NCBI RefSeq assembly: GCF_036370855.1
Contig: NC_088111.1
Span: forward strand, 21,301,501 to 21,365,500
Origin: Dromaius novaehollandiae
Taxonomy: Eukaryota > Chordata > Aves > Casuariiformes > Dromaiidae
Direction of reading: 5' to 3'
DNA length: 64,000 bases
The position numbers and the translations under genes are program-made. This document shows positions 26,851-39,705 of the stretch, piece by piece. Under the pieces are notes generated by a model. That model was not told the DNA's origin. It ran no database searches and worked only from the letters and a program-made list of their open reading frames with translations. Position 1 is the stretch's first letter; each line of letters opens with the position of its first letter.

Positions 26851-29068
26851 TCAACGGGCATGTTCACCTTGGTTTGGCATTGATGATGGGTTTTGCCAAG
26901 GCTGTAGAGCTTGCTGGAGTTTATTACTGTGATGGGTGAGCGGTTAGAGCTCTGCTGTAAGAATGGGGAGCTGGTGGTTAAAATGCCCATATACTCTTGT
27001 GAAAGCCTGGTGGTAAATTGTTCTGCTTCTACTTCTCCCACCCTTGCCTGCCTTCTTTATTTCAAGGTCACTCCACTTGTGTAAGACCTGAGTATGTCTA
27101 GTACCTTGCGCTGGCCAGTGCTAAATTTAACTCCCTACCCCCATCCCAATACAAATAGAAATTCATATCAGTGAAACTGGGCAAAAAAAACATCACCAGA
27201 AACAGTTCTTGAAAGAACCCACAGTGCAGCCGATGCTTCTTGCACTAGGCAAAGACAACAGGAAACACTAGTTATACAGAGGTCCCTACTCTGAACTGTG
27301 TGGCCTGCTGCTCTCCTTTTCTGACAGCCTCCACTGGAAAGCGAGCCTGACAAGCAGTGAATATTAGTGAAGCAAAGTCATCAGAAAAACAGCAGTTATA
27401 TTTACAACGGAGAAGATGCAGTATTCACCCCTCTCCAAGTGCATGCAATAGTCAATGCATGGTTCACAGTAACATTTTTTCCTTCTCACCTTTGGACACA
27501 AAGCTGTCTAATCACTGTGAGGAAGCCACCCAGGTACCTGGTTCCAGTCACCTGAGTTAGCAATAGGCCACCAAGAGGCCCATCTCATTAAATATCACAG
27601 CAAACTAGGCACAAATGAGACCCAAGACATGAGTGTCAAACTGTTAGTGGAGAGAAGACAGATTTCTGTTCTCATGATCCTGGACCTCTCTGCAGGATCA
27701 ACTTCTCTTCACCATGAAATAGTATTTGGGGAAACCTTTCTAGACAGTCTGAATTCTCCTGCCTCTCCAAGTGCCAAACACAGCTGCATGACTTTGTTCC
27801 AGAACAATTCAAAACAACAGACAGAATTCCCCAGTGTATTCCTCTCCCACCGGCACAAGGCCGTTCAAACAAACAGACAATGACAAACATTAACCATGGT
27901 GCTTTGCTACACTACTAGATATTACAGTGACAAACATGGCACAAAAACATCTCTTTTTTGTCTGATATTGTCGTGTCAGAGAAAAGGGAATTATAGGGAC
28001 CTGCTGGCATGTTATGAAGAAGATTTCCAGCAGGTGCATTATGTCCTGTGAATCAATGGAGACTAGTTTATGCCTCCTAGGATATGGTTCACAAACTCCC
28101 AGATATCTTAACTGCAGGAAACAGTATGGACTCAGCCCTCAGAAATGGGTCATGCTCCTTCTTCACAGGTGATCCTTTCTTTCCTCTGCGAACTGAAGAA
28201 CTGACTGCAAGGCCAGAACCATAGTTTTGGGGAAAAGGCTGTGGACAGGAACTGCTGGGAGGGGGACAAGCTGCTTGGCTTTCTGACGACTACCAGTACT
28301 GATGACTGATCTGATAGCTGCTCTTTCAGGGCTAGTGTGAGAGGAAAAATGTCAGTGAGTCTCAGTCTGGGTGAAGACTTTTAGGGCCTGGGAGAGGTGA
28401 GAGCAGTTGTTCCAGACCTAGGCCATGACAGGCAGCATTTCTGGCATTAGGGCATGTGCTTCAATATTCACAGTAATCAGATGACCTTCCTCCGTGATGA
28501 TAGACAAGACAATCTCAGCAACGTGGACTTTACTAAGAGCAGTTGATACCAACCGATGTATTCATGTGTGTCCTACCACACGGAATGCACGCAGGGACAA
28601 CTCTCGGGGGCTTGCAGACAGCACAGGGTGAGGAAGGTGGGAATGGGCCCAGGGACACTGCAGGAGGTAATCTTTCTCACAAGGCAAAAGTGGAGGGTGG
28701 AGAATGGAGAAAAAGATTCTGGCCTCACATGAAATGTTCTCCCAAGTCCAGCCCTGCATATGTGCTTACACACACACAGTCTGCCCTTGGTTCTAGTTGC
28801 AGAAGGCCAATAGAGAGGAATTAGAATAGCCACACAGGTCAGGCATTTGGTGAGTGGGATCGTTCTCTACCTGAACTGAAAAGATGCTGCAAGTGTGAAA
28901 CAGCTTCATAAGAAGATCATCTCTTAGTCTCCACACAATGGACTCTGTCTCCAGCCCCCTCCCTTTCTCACTCCCACCCTCCATCCCATCTTAGCCTGGA
29001 GGGGCCTGGTAAAAGGTAAGGAGTAGGGATGAAGCTCTCTCTGGTTCGTTGACCCCATCTCTCCAAGG

Positions 29069-29092
29069 CACAATAGGAGTCACAATAGGAGT
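29069..29092 (+). repeat. Perfect 12-bp tandem duplication
   Basis: CACAATAGGAGT occurs twice in direct succession. Confidence 0.9.
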
Positions 29093-30945
29093 GGCTGGTT
29101 GTTATTGTCATTGCTGATTTCTGTATTCTTCTCCCTCTTTATCCCTGACTGATTTGGTGGCCTTGTCATTACTAGGTTTCCCCTGCTGCCTGTCAGGGTC
29201 CTATTGGCTTCAGTGCTGCCTCAGGCTCTTAAATAACAAACACGGCACAGAAGAGTTCTTGGGCTTCCATGGCCTTAATTAGCTAGTGTCATTTTAGGGA
29301 CGTGTGTCCTGCTGGCTGCAAGGAGACAAAGACAGCTCAGGAGGCATCCTTAAATGTATCCAATTAGACGAGTCTTTAGAGACAAATAGCCATCTCCTGA
29401 ACAGGCTGAGCCTCTGCCAAAAATCCTCATGTCCTAACTGAAGACTGATGGCAAGTTGTTCATCCTGTGGTACACATGCTCTTCCTTTAAGCGTGACCTG
29501 TCACTGCTGTTGATCTGTTAGCATTCGTGGAGTCCCTCCTGATTTCACACCAACACAAGTGATGGGAGAAGCAAGCAATCTGCAAGTGAATCATAGCATA
29601 CTCAAAGTTTGGATAGATATTTATATAAAATCAGTCTCTGTTTTCCCTGGCCCATTGTCATCAGTCCCAGCTCTCCAGTGGAACTCCTTAGACTACTGAC
29701 TGGTGTCTGGTGTCTCTGGCACAGTATGACTCCCCTTTCCCTTCTTCATTTGCAGGGATAACCTGTATGACTGTCACCATCTAGGCTGACATGTCAGGTT
29801 CTGAACTAGCTTCTTCATGACTACGATCATTCATTGCCCAAGAAGGCATGTTATCTCTAAGGGGCTATGACATGTGAATATCCTCTACAGGCTGTGTACG
29901 AAGGGGAAGCCATCACAGAGCACCCCTTCACCACTGGCAACAATCCCATTGCTAATAGGATCAACAACTAGAAAATATATTGTTTGAAGTCCCACTTAAA
30001 AGCAATAGCTGATTGATTTTACACAGGCCAATTTCACTGGCATTAAAGTGTCCTAAGTGATCATGGTACCAAATGAGACAGCAAAGATGGAGCAAAGGTG
30101 GTGGTGGTGGGGAAATCCTTAGCATTATAGGAGAGATTTTGAGATATGTTTGTTTTTCAGCAGTCATATGTAGATGTTTTCAAGCCCTCACAAGGAACTC
30201 TGCTTCCTACTCAACCACCAACATTTCCAGCCAAACAGTCACATTTATGCTGATGGTGAAGATGAACATGCTCAGATTGGCGGAGCCTGCCTGGTTTCAA
30301 GGTGAGCTCATCCCTTTTCCTTACACGCAGCCTGGCTAGGACAGGTCACCTCTGATCTCTGCCTTCTCACCTCCACTTCCCCCATGGTCTCTGAAGAAGC
30401 CTGCTAATACCACATAAATGGGCCTTTGGTGGCACTCATCCATCGCCATCATCATGACCCCTTGCCCCTACAGCTGCAACAGGTACCAGCATTCGTCACT
30501 AGCCCCGCAGTCTCCACCTTACCCACAGGGGACCCTGGTGCAGGCCCCTGTAAGCAGGAGGCGGTTGGGTCAATAGTCTCCCCCAGGCTGCAAATTGGCA
30601 ATTAAAAACTCCTGAAACTGGGGCCACATTCCTGCCTGCAGACCCTGACAGAGGGTTGGGAAGACAAAGCTCAAACACGGCCTGTGTCTGTGCAATACAG
30701 CCCGCAGAGGCAGCCCCACACTGATAATGGCCTTTGGCTGGACTCTCAAAGAGTTAATTCTGAGCACCAGCCATTAATATTCTCACTGATAATACCAAAT
30801 ACCAACCCTGCCCGGCTGTCACTTTCATTAGCACTGAGAAAATGAGCCCTTCAAAATAGGACGGGGAGGGGGGGGCAGGGAGGAGGGCTTTGGGGCCAAA
30901 CATGCAATTTTCCATGTGATTGACAGACATTAAACCGCCTTCCAG

Positions 30946-30953
30946 TGACGTCA
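30946..30953. promoter_or_regulatory. Consensus CRE palindrome TGACGTCA
   Basis: A perfect cAMP-response-element octamer. It lies at the left edge of a moderately CpG-containing stretch (30946-31260) and right of AT-rich motifs that look like homeodomain sites. Binding is not shown. Confidence 0.3.
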
Positions 30954-33900
30954 GAGATCACTTCAGCACTTGTGAAGGATTCCCCAGCCCCCTCGCTGTT
31001 CCCCCAGCCCCATGCCACGCATGCCTCCCAGCCCTTCCCAGGTAGGGAGGGCACCTGTCTCTCCCCCCACCCCCGGGTGCTAGGTAGAAGCCAGCCGGAA
31101 AGCCCTGCTGCCACCGGCTCCCTCGCAACCCTCCGGGATCTGAGAAGCGTGCTGGCCATTGCCCCGAGCAGCCGCGTTCAGGGAGGTGTGTGGGGCTGCT
31201 GTCACATCGCATCAGCATCCTGGTCCCAGTGCGGTGACTCGATTAGGGTCCTTCGCCGCAGAACCAGTTTAAAGAGTCAGTGATTCACTCAACTGGCTGG
31301 GCAGAACCAATTGTGGCTCAGGTCACTGGCGAGACACTGGTATCTCCCAGGGATGCTGGGCATTAGAGAGAAATCAGATTGAGGAGGAAAAAGAAAATAC
31401 GTTTTAGGGTTTTTTTTTCATTCTGCAACAAGAGAAAGCAAGATTCCTGCTTGCCGTGTGGAAAAGTTCATCTTCCAAACAGCCCCTCAAGTTGTTGCCA
31501 AGTCTGAGGCACCACATATTTCTCCTAAATTTTGCTTTTCCATTTGTATGGCAACTACCCTGGTGAGCTGAGTCCTCAGGATGAAGCTTAGCAAGGGTAG
31601 TCCAACCATAGGCTAGGGGCTGGATCCATTCCCTTCTATGTCACAGCCTCTGAGGGGAACCTGGGGAAGTCACCCAGCACTGGATTATTTTTCAGCAGCC
31701 GCATCTTCCAGTGTCTCAGCTGCAAGTGTCCCCTTTGGATCCACGCCTCCACTAGGCCTGCAGGATGTCTGCTGCGGCAACAGGGAGTGATCTCGTGAGG
31801 AAACTGAGGCAGGAACCAGATGCTCGAGCAGCACAAGTAGCATATGTGCTATCTAAAAACATGACTGATGGGTTTTAGGACTGTCATGAAGCTGTTTGAT
31901 TTAACTGACATGGGCTGTTAAAAATGTGAACTGTAAATGTGAGTGTCCACAGAGGAAAAGTGCTGAAGGGATTTCCTGGTTTACCAAAGGTCTAGGGACA
32001 AGATGGGGAAACTGGCTTGGGGGTAGGGGCGAGACAGCTGGTCGAAAGCTCCCACTTCTACGAAGGTTTCTACTGCTTTAGGTAGTGTACCAGTGAAGTT
32101 GAGAAGAGAGCTACTCTGGCAAAGTGAAACAAAGCCCATGGTTGGACACAAACACATCTGTGATGGTCCAGGAAGGATGGGCTATGCCAATTTCTGGTAC
32201 CATATTTCCATCTCACTCCCAGTGGCTCCTTCTAGACCTCTACGCAAGTGCCTTTCACAGGGAAGAGACTGGGCCATTAGCCAGTGCTGTTTACACTGTT
32301 CACAGCTGCGATATCTCTCGGAGGGCAGACCAAAGCTAGAACCCAGAATCCTGTACAGAACTTTCTGAGTTGGAAACTCAGCAACACTGTCCAGAAAGCC
32401 ATCCTCACAGAGCCAAAGTCCTGCTGATACCCTCCAAATTTCCCCCATTTCCTTTTGCAGTAAGTGGGACATAGCAGAATGGAGACAGGGTGGCCCTGGA
32501 TGTAGAAGCCCAGGGATGGCTAAACCAGATGACAGTGATAGGCCAGCCACTTCCTCCACAGCAGCCAAAACCAGACAATCCAGAGAAAGATGTGAGATCT
32601 AGATAGAGACAAGTGTAGGCACATACCAAACTTCATCCTAGTCCATGGTGAGGAGCAAGTAGTTCAAGTTCCAGAGCATGTGCTTTCTCACCTTTCAAAT
32701 CTTTCTAAGCAGGTGTGATGCTAACCCTGGATATCATCACTCTCCTTATGTCTAAATACTCAGCCACTGTGGCAGGGAGTCCATCAGTCAATGTAGGTAA
32801 CATTTCTCCTTTCCCCACTCTGGCCAGGTAACACATCTGTGGACACCAATAGAAAGTGAGCTGTGCCTCAGTCCTGGTGGCTGGCCCAGATGTCCCCAGT
32901 TTCAGTAACACCATGATGGTGGCCCTGTATGGTCTTGGGAACTCTTGGCCAGTGCAAACCAGACTGAGAAGCCATCAGCTTGCTTCAAAAATGTTGGGAA
33001 CAGGCTTCTGTTATTGGCAGCCTAGGCCTGCTCCCATCTTGCACTTGGGAGGCCTTGAGAGGCAGACTGATACTTATTTTTTCTCAGTGACCTGTGGATT
33101 AAACGTGCTCAACTGTTTCTTTCTCAGCTGACAGCCCTGCAATACTATCCTCAACTCTGCAGGTATGAAATCTCTGTACTCCTTCTCTGCACGTAATTCC
33201 TACGGACCGAACCCTGCTGATGCCTGTCAGCCGTCATCTCCTCTGAAACAGTGCCATGCAGTTCATGGCACCAGTTCATCTCATGGTGCAAGCTGCCAAC
33301 TCCAAATGCCCAGAGCCAGACCCACCTGCAGGGTGGGACAAATTCAGCTCCACTTAGTGACTACTGTGAAGGCAGTGGACTCAGCCTGTTAAGACTGGGG
33401 AAAGGGAAGCCATTTCACTTACAGACCCACCTCATTAGCACTGGCAGCCATCTATACTAGGCTCTGAGCCCAGTTCTGGTACAAGGAGCCACTGTGGTGA
33501 CAGTCAGTGGGATCACCCTTCACTTGCCAATTGAAGAGATTGAAGAAGTTCATGCTGATGCCAGACATGATGCCAGATTCTGGTAAATGAAGAGCTACTT
33601 TGACTCATGCACAGGGATGGCAGTTCACAGGTTGACAAATCCCTCCCTGCTCCAACATGGCATCTCAGTTTGCAGGTAATAAGAACCAGTCATGCTTCAA
33701 CCTTTCTGGCCTACGCAGTCCTGGAAGACCCTACCACAGGTGCCTGTCATAGTGTTGTTATGGTGTGGGCAAGTAGTGGGGCATTGGGAAGAGTCACGGA
33801 TGTGCTTTGGAGGGGACAGATTGGACAAAGCAGAGTTTCATCCTACTTCATATTGATCTTACCGTCCTGGGGCCCTCCAGGCACAGAGCTACTCACCTGC

Positions 33901-34023
33901 AAGCCCTCTGACCTCTGTTGCCTTGGAGAACAGTGTCCTGACTTGAGCCTTGTGCATACCAGGGAGCCTGTGCATGGCTTGGGGCCTGGTGCTTCTCCTC
34001 ATACATCAGAAACTCTGCCTCAT

Positions 34024-34090
34024 CACAAAATCACAGAATAGTTGATATTGGAAGGGATCTCTAGAGATTGTCTAGTCCACCCTCCCTCTC
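34024..34090 (-). mobile_element. CR1 LINE 3'-end fragment
   Basis: The plus strand reads AATCACAGAAT, then TTGGAAGGGATCTCTAGAGA and TCTAGTCCACCC. This is the reverse complement of the well-known CR1 3' end, including the decayed terminal octamer. It may continue leftward or rightward in diverged form. No reverse-transcriptase frame is present. Confidence 0.7.
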
Positions 34091-37000
34091 CCCCTCCCCT
34101 ACAAATCCTGCCTCCTTCCTGATCTGTTCAGGTGCTCTATTGTGCTCTTCTCTGCCCAAGCGACAGATGGCCCAAAGGAGCAGCCTGGCAGCAGAAGAGC
34201 CTGGAGATAGCACAGGACCTCCCTGGCAATGTCCTGCTAAGGAAGGCAGAGGTGCTTACACCAGGTTTTAATGCAACTTCGAGATGAGCAGCGGAGAAGT
34301 GGGGGAGGGCATGCATTCCATACTGAGAGGCAAGATGGCATGCATTCCCCAGGCAGTGCCACTGGGGGCAGGGGCATCTGAAGTCTGCTCCCCAATTCTT
34401 GTCCCTTCAGGTCAAGAAGGATCAGACCTGGGGACCAGGGCCTGCCCCTGGGATGGAAGCCAGGGATCCAGATTCCTGCTTCTCAATCTGAGGGGTTGGG
34501 GGCCCCTGCATGGCCCATTGGGGTGGGTTGTAGGAACCCCGGTGCTCAGGCACTGCCTGCAGACCTGAAGCTCAGCTCCTCACTGCTGAGCAGCAGGCAG
34601 CCTGTGTGACAAGCCAGACTAGCATGGTGGATAGCAATAATTATCGTGCCGCCCACAGCTGAAGGGGAACATATGGTAAGGAAAAGGAAACTAACTTGTA
34701 TTTTTCCGCACCCCCAGGCTCAGCCTTTCTGGGCCTGTCACAGCCGATTTGTGCTGCCTGAGTCGTTTCACCCCAGCCTCCATCTGAATACAGCAGCTCC
34801 CTCTGAGGGCTTCGAGGCATTGGTGAGGTTGATACTCGATGCTTGCTGCCCCTCAGCACAGGAGCACCCAGCTGGCAGCTTCATGGGGAGCTAGGCTAGA
34901 GGAGCCCCCTTGCCTGCTCCCTCCAGTTCCCTCTTTCCTCCTACAGGCTCAGCCAGGATAGTGGCCAGCGCAGTGTTGAAGTATCAGCATGTGTTAGGAG
35001 GTGGTGGGTGTGGAGCAAGGCAGAAGGTCAGACAGCATACGGGATGGAGGCTTATGAGAGGGGGCCATCAGGTAGCTCCTAGGTTTTGGTGGTGTGGCTG
35101 ATGCATTTGCAGCAATGCCATTAAAAGGGGGTCAGGGTGCACAGGACCAGAGGACTTCTGCCTGCAGCCACACGACCTGCACTGGCAGAAGGTGGCATCT
35201 GGGGAGATCTGGTTCCCTGTGTCCTCACCTCCTGGATAACCATCAACTCTGTGCTGTCTCTGCTTTCCTGTCACACCAGTCCCTCTTGAGGATAGATTTG
35301 CTCTCCATTTTCAGGGCCCTGAGCTCTGCTGGGGTCTCTGAAAGCTACTGCCAGTCCTGTGCAAAGCCATCCTTAACCTTTGCATTGTACCATGCCAACA
35401 GTAACAATCAAGGTCTCTCTGTTATTGTTACACCCTGCCATTATTGCTGGTTTACAGTACCTACAATGCCCTAAAATGAGGCCTGAATCTAGCTGAGAGA
35501 GAAAACTGCTATGTTAACCTATTGTCTTCTTACATTCTGACCATCCATCTGACTTGTCTGCATATCTTGCCAAAAGCAAGTTATAGAATGGGAGATGTAA
35601 AAAGCAACTTTATTTGTTTTAAGCATAAAGCAACTTTATTTGTTTTAAGCATAGTGATTTTTGTAGGGATTTTTCAGGCACTAGATGAAGTGCAGTATTT
35701 CTATGAACCAGCTAACAAGCATTAGGGTAATTACCTTGACGTCTGGTAGGTTTACGGTGAAGCTGACCATGGCTGAGACCATGTCAGGAAAAGGTGAGGA
35801 TGTAACAGCAGCTCAACACTGTAACATTGCTGAAACTGAGTTTCTTCAAAAATTGTATGTCACAAGAGCAATACAGAACTGCATTAGCAGCAGCTAGGGT
35901 TCCTCTTGAGTGATGTGTGTTATCACCAAAAACTGGTAGATTGTGGTGTGTCTTACAACTGGACACAGACTGGTACCTGGGAAGCAAACTTCCATTTTTA
36001 ATTTAGAAAGATGAATCAGGGGTTCCTACTTCCTTTGCAAGACCTGGTGCTGCTGCTGAAGGGCTCTTGGAGTAGGCTGAACTGATACACTGTTTCTATG
36101 CAGGATGACATAAACAAAATTGTTTTTCTTGACCATTGCTTTCGGAGCCAGGTGATTCACCCTTACAGGACAACATCCGAGGCTTCCAGTTTTCAGAATG
36201 AGGACAGCATGTCAGAAAATGAAGATGAATCTGGGGAAAGATAAGGACCACTCAATTTGCCTGATTCAAGGCCTTCAACGACTGTTCAAAATTCTTCAGG
36301 CTTCTGCCCTGATACTGCAAAGCAGCAGCTCTGATCACCCATGGGCCTAGTCTGACCCCAAAAGTGAGGATTTTGTGAGGGTCTGGTACACATAGGTAGT
36401 TGCAATGTTACACAGACAGCAGAATACAACACCAACATCCGGGGGATTTTATGTCTTTAGGAGAAAACTCAATGAGCAGGAAGACACTCCTCCTCCAAAA
36501 AGGTCATCAGTAAATATCAGTAGGAAGAGGTGAACTCAGGAGGACACTGAATTGCAGGAACATGCTTTGGAGGTGTCCTTTCCACAGTGGTGTTTACCTT
36601 CTTTATATTTCTATCCCCTTAAAGGTGATGCAACCAGGAAATTTTGGTGCATGATCTCACAGTGATTTTAAGGTGAGACCTCAAAGGCCACCAATAGGGT
36701 TAGACATCAAACAACCTCTATCCACGCACTCAAGAAGTCTATTATTTCCAGACCTCTGTGTAGGTGATTTTGACAAGCCAGCTAGCTCTAAAGCGTTTGG
36801 ACAAACTAGATTCAACAGTCACCTCCCTGTAAATGGATGGGTAACGGGGTGTGGACCAGTAGAACTGAACTTGCAGACACAACTGAGGCCAGCTTGAAGC
36901 CCACAGCTTTGCTGGAGAGGCAAGAGGGCTTTTAAAACGTGAGGGTGGTGCAATGACTTCCTTTTGTTTTTGCTCCTGGGTGTGAGGGCTGGAGCTCCCC

Positions 37001-38567
37001 AAACATTCTCTTGCCTGGACAAAGCAGCCCAAGACACCTTTGCCTGCTTCAGTAGAAACCAGGCCTTAGTGGAGTCAGAAGGTGCCTGGGCTTGTCCAGC
37101 CATGTGTTCCTTTGCCAGGCTGAGCAGACTCAGACTCAGCAGGGTCGATCCTGATCGTGGGCTCTATGCATCAGCTGGATACAAGGCTTTGAGAGTAGCT
37201 GGGAAGCTGACCCTCCCATTCATTCTTGGTGCCAAGGGCCAAGCAGGGCCAATCCACTGCATTCCATATTGGGGCCAGACATCAAAGGAGAGTAGTGTGA
37301 GCAGAAGCTGAACAGCAACCCTGTTTAGACAGCTAAAGTTGGGGTTCAGCACCTCAAAGGCATCTGGTGTCAGAAAAGAACATCAGAAAGACACATTCCA
37401 ATGGGTAAGTATAGAGCTAGCTTAATCCAAGGACTGTCCAGGCTGGATCCCTCTTGTTTCCAGAATGCAAATCTGTCCTTCCCAAGCTTGGTCAGAATTA
37501 CCAAGACAATGAGTGAGTCCTGCTTAATTTTATTCTTACCTTCACCTTTGGGCAATGTGTTTTTTAATCACTGATGCTGGAAATTGCTGTGCTAGAATTG
37601 GCTAAGCTAGAAGAGAGAGGTCTTCTGAAGTTATAAGAAGTCAAGCTGAGCCAGGAGATACAGAATTGCTTCAGTGATACAGTACGGGATACACTGCAGC
37701 CTCTTCCATCATGCTGGTGGGAAAGACCCCAAGAAAACTGAGCTCAGAGAGTGAAAACTCACAAGTGACCAATGCTGGTGATTTTTAGCATACAACCCTC
37801 CACAGACCCAAAAGTTGTTGACCTCCAGGGGAAGACAGAAAGTCCATCTGTTCTGTGAGCCTCTTTCCTGGGGGACAGATTGAAGGACATGGTTCTGAGC
37901 ATCATTTAACTCTGGGGCTGAATCTCTTGGGTATGCCTTGACTCTGGCCAGTCCGCTGTGCATCGCTGTAAAATGTAGCACATGTCTCCAGGCCCCTGCA
38001 GGCAGTGGTGCATTCCCTGATATCAACTAACAGACTAATTATTCAGATACAGAAATAAAAGAGGCCTGCACTGTACTGAGCCTATTCTTCCCTCACTGAT
38101 AACCTGGCGTAATGGTAATATGCACAAAAAAACCCCAGATGTGTGCAGCATGGTGTAAGCATTAACTATTTTCTCTCTACAAAAATCAGGAAGAGAAAAA
38201 GGCTTGTCATGAGCACTGTCATCCTACAAATGGAGAACCAGATTCACAGGAGGAGCCTGACAACTTGTCTTGAGAGGTGAGGAATAAGGCCAAGGAGCAA
38301 TGGGCCCTCTCCCTGCCTGCTCTCCATGGCCTGCATCCCTTCTGTTTGGCCTGCTCATCACACTGGCTCCCTTGTGCTGTGATCAGGAGGCAGTAAAGGT
38401 TGTCTGGAGGGGGCTGAGGACCACATGTGGAATGATTAGACAACTCTAAAGGTATAACCCAGATCCCCCGGGGTCCATCCTGCCCTATGGCTTCTTGTTA
38501 CCAACTTCCTTGAAGCACTGTACTGCCCTCCCAGGTGGCCCCACCACCATCCCAGGACAGGCCTCAC
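34091..38567. other. Intergenic: no supported gene
   Basis: Holds the 26-bp duplication. A plus-strand exon-like segment at 36106-36243 is discussed among the findings. Nothing else is supported. Confidence 0.55.
35601..35652 (+). repeat. Perfect 26-bp tandem duplication
   Basis: Two identical adjacent 26-base units (35601-35626 and 35627-35652). Each contains TTTATT, i.e. AATAAA on the minus strand. Confidence 0.95.
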
Positions 38568-38667
38568 CTTGCCCAGTTTTTCAACATCACTTGCAAATGG
38601 GGGGGCTGTCTTCTCCCTTAGCTCCTGACCATCACTGCTTAGCATCCCACAGTGGCCTTCTGATGTC
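38568..38667 (-). CDS. Candidate internal coding exon, unrecognised gene
   Basis: A minus-strand acceptor with a T-rich tract (GTTGTTCAAAGCCTCAG) precedes 100 bases. These read in one sensible frame as a hydrophilic segment (SSDGQELREKT, ASDVEKLGK) and end at a good donor, CAAG/GTGAGG. The incoming phase is 2 and the outgoing phase is 0. I do not recognise the protein. It shares orientation with CAPN15 and with the exon-like segments at 8.9 and 4.4 kb. Chance pseudo-exons of this size are common, so support is limited. Confidence 0.25.
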
Positions 38668-39522
38668 CTGAGGCTTTGAACAACACAAACCAAGTCTGTG
38701 TCTCCAGTGATTAAAGATACCCAAACTTATCATCCAATGCCCTCCCCATCTCCTTACCTAGCACAGTAGCTCTTGGATTAAAAGAAAAATTGGGATAGAT
38801 CAGAAAGGAGACGACACCTCTGCAAACCTCAGCCTGAGACCTTCCTAGCCTGAACAAGCAGTCAGCTCCTGCTCCCTAATTGTCGCAGCAGCAGGTTGGT
38901 TGATTCACAGCCTCCCTTCCCCCTCCTCTCCAGTGGCCTCAACCTGCAGGTCCTTTCCCGGGAAGACACGATTACTGACCTCCTATTTGCCTGTCAAGAG
39001 CTAGCTTCACCACTGAAACACCCCCTGTCAAATTAGTGAGTCAGAAGACGTAAGAGAGACCACCGCTGCTAATTTGTACATTAACTGGTTCTGACAGAAA
39101 TATTTCACAAGTGAAAAAACAGAAAATGTGCCTCAAGACAATGTTCAACTTCCATACCAGCAAACTTCTGCTTAACTGTTTAGTGCAGAAGGGGGGGAAA
39201 AAACCCACCCCACACCTTCCCGCAACCCTGCCACACTTCTCACTAGACCTCAGTGGTGCAGGTTAGACATGAAGATTTTAGGGCTGGTTTAGCCCCAGAA
39301 GCCAGATCCTGTATGATTGCAGGAGTGCTGGATCAGGCCTGTGAGCTAGGAGGACCTTAGTCAGGCATTAACAAGCTTCTTGGTAATGACATCCCACCAA
39401 AATACTCATGTGTGCTGAGGCCTCAGAGATGGACCCCAGGCCAGTCTGGAGCCTCTGCTTAGTGCCTGGGAATGGCTCCTGCAGGCTCTCAGTGTTTGCC
39501 TGAATGCTGCCCCAAGGCAAGC

Positions 39523-39705
39523 TTGGGCCCTTCTTGTGCCAGGTGCTGTACATCACATGACCAGAGTCAGTTCCTGCCCTGGAGGATTTACAGCTGATGT
39601 GGAAAAGGGAAGGGGGCAAATGGAATGTGTATGGTGGCAGAGATGGAATTGTCCCCATCAACCAACAAGTCTCCTGAGTCCCGTGCTCTAACCATAAGGC
39701 AGCCC
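39523..39705 (+). repeat. Ancient interspersed repeat (GTGCTGTACAA family) and adjoining piece
   Basis: TGCCAGGTGCTGTACATCAC and TTCCTGCCCTGGAGGATTTA repeat the pattern seen at 26.76 kb. The segment near 39676-39705 (GAGTCCCGTGCTCTAACCAT) matches the end of a common MIR/L3-like consensus. Confidence 0.45.

Larger units (their letters stand above)
26851..34023. other. Intergenic: possible conserved non-coding patches
   Basis: No gene is recognised. The stretches around 29260-29420 and 30560-31260 contain TAATTAG, AGTTAATT, CATTAATATT and a CRE. They look regulatory rather than coding, by motif content only. Confidence 0.5.

Noticed and set aside
30508..30570. Micro-exon-like acceptor/donor pair near 30.5 kb
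   Set aside because: Only 25 bases between the sites; no evidence of use.
33895..34005. Minus-strand ATG frame ending at a GCAG/GTGAGT donor beside the CR1 fragment
   Set aside because: Excellent donor, but the region is open in several frames and no compatible downstream exon could be chosen.
10815..37530. Scattered TTTATT/AATAAA hexamers
   Set aside because: Frequent by chance in AT-rich stretches and not associated with a supported transcript end.
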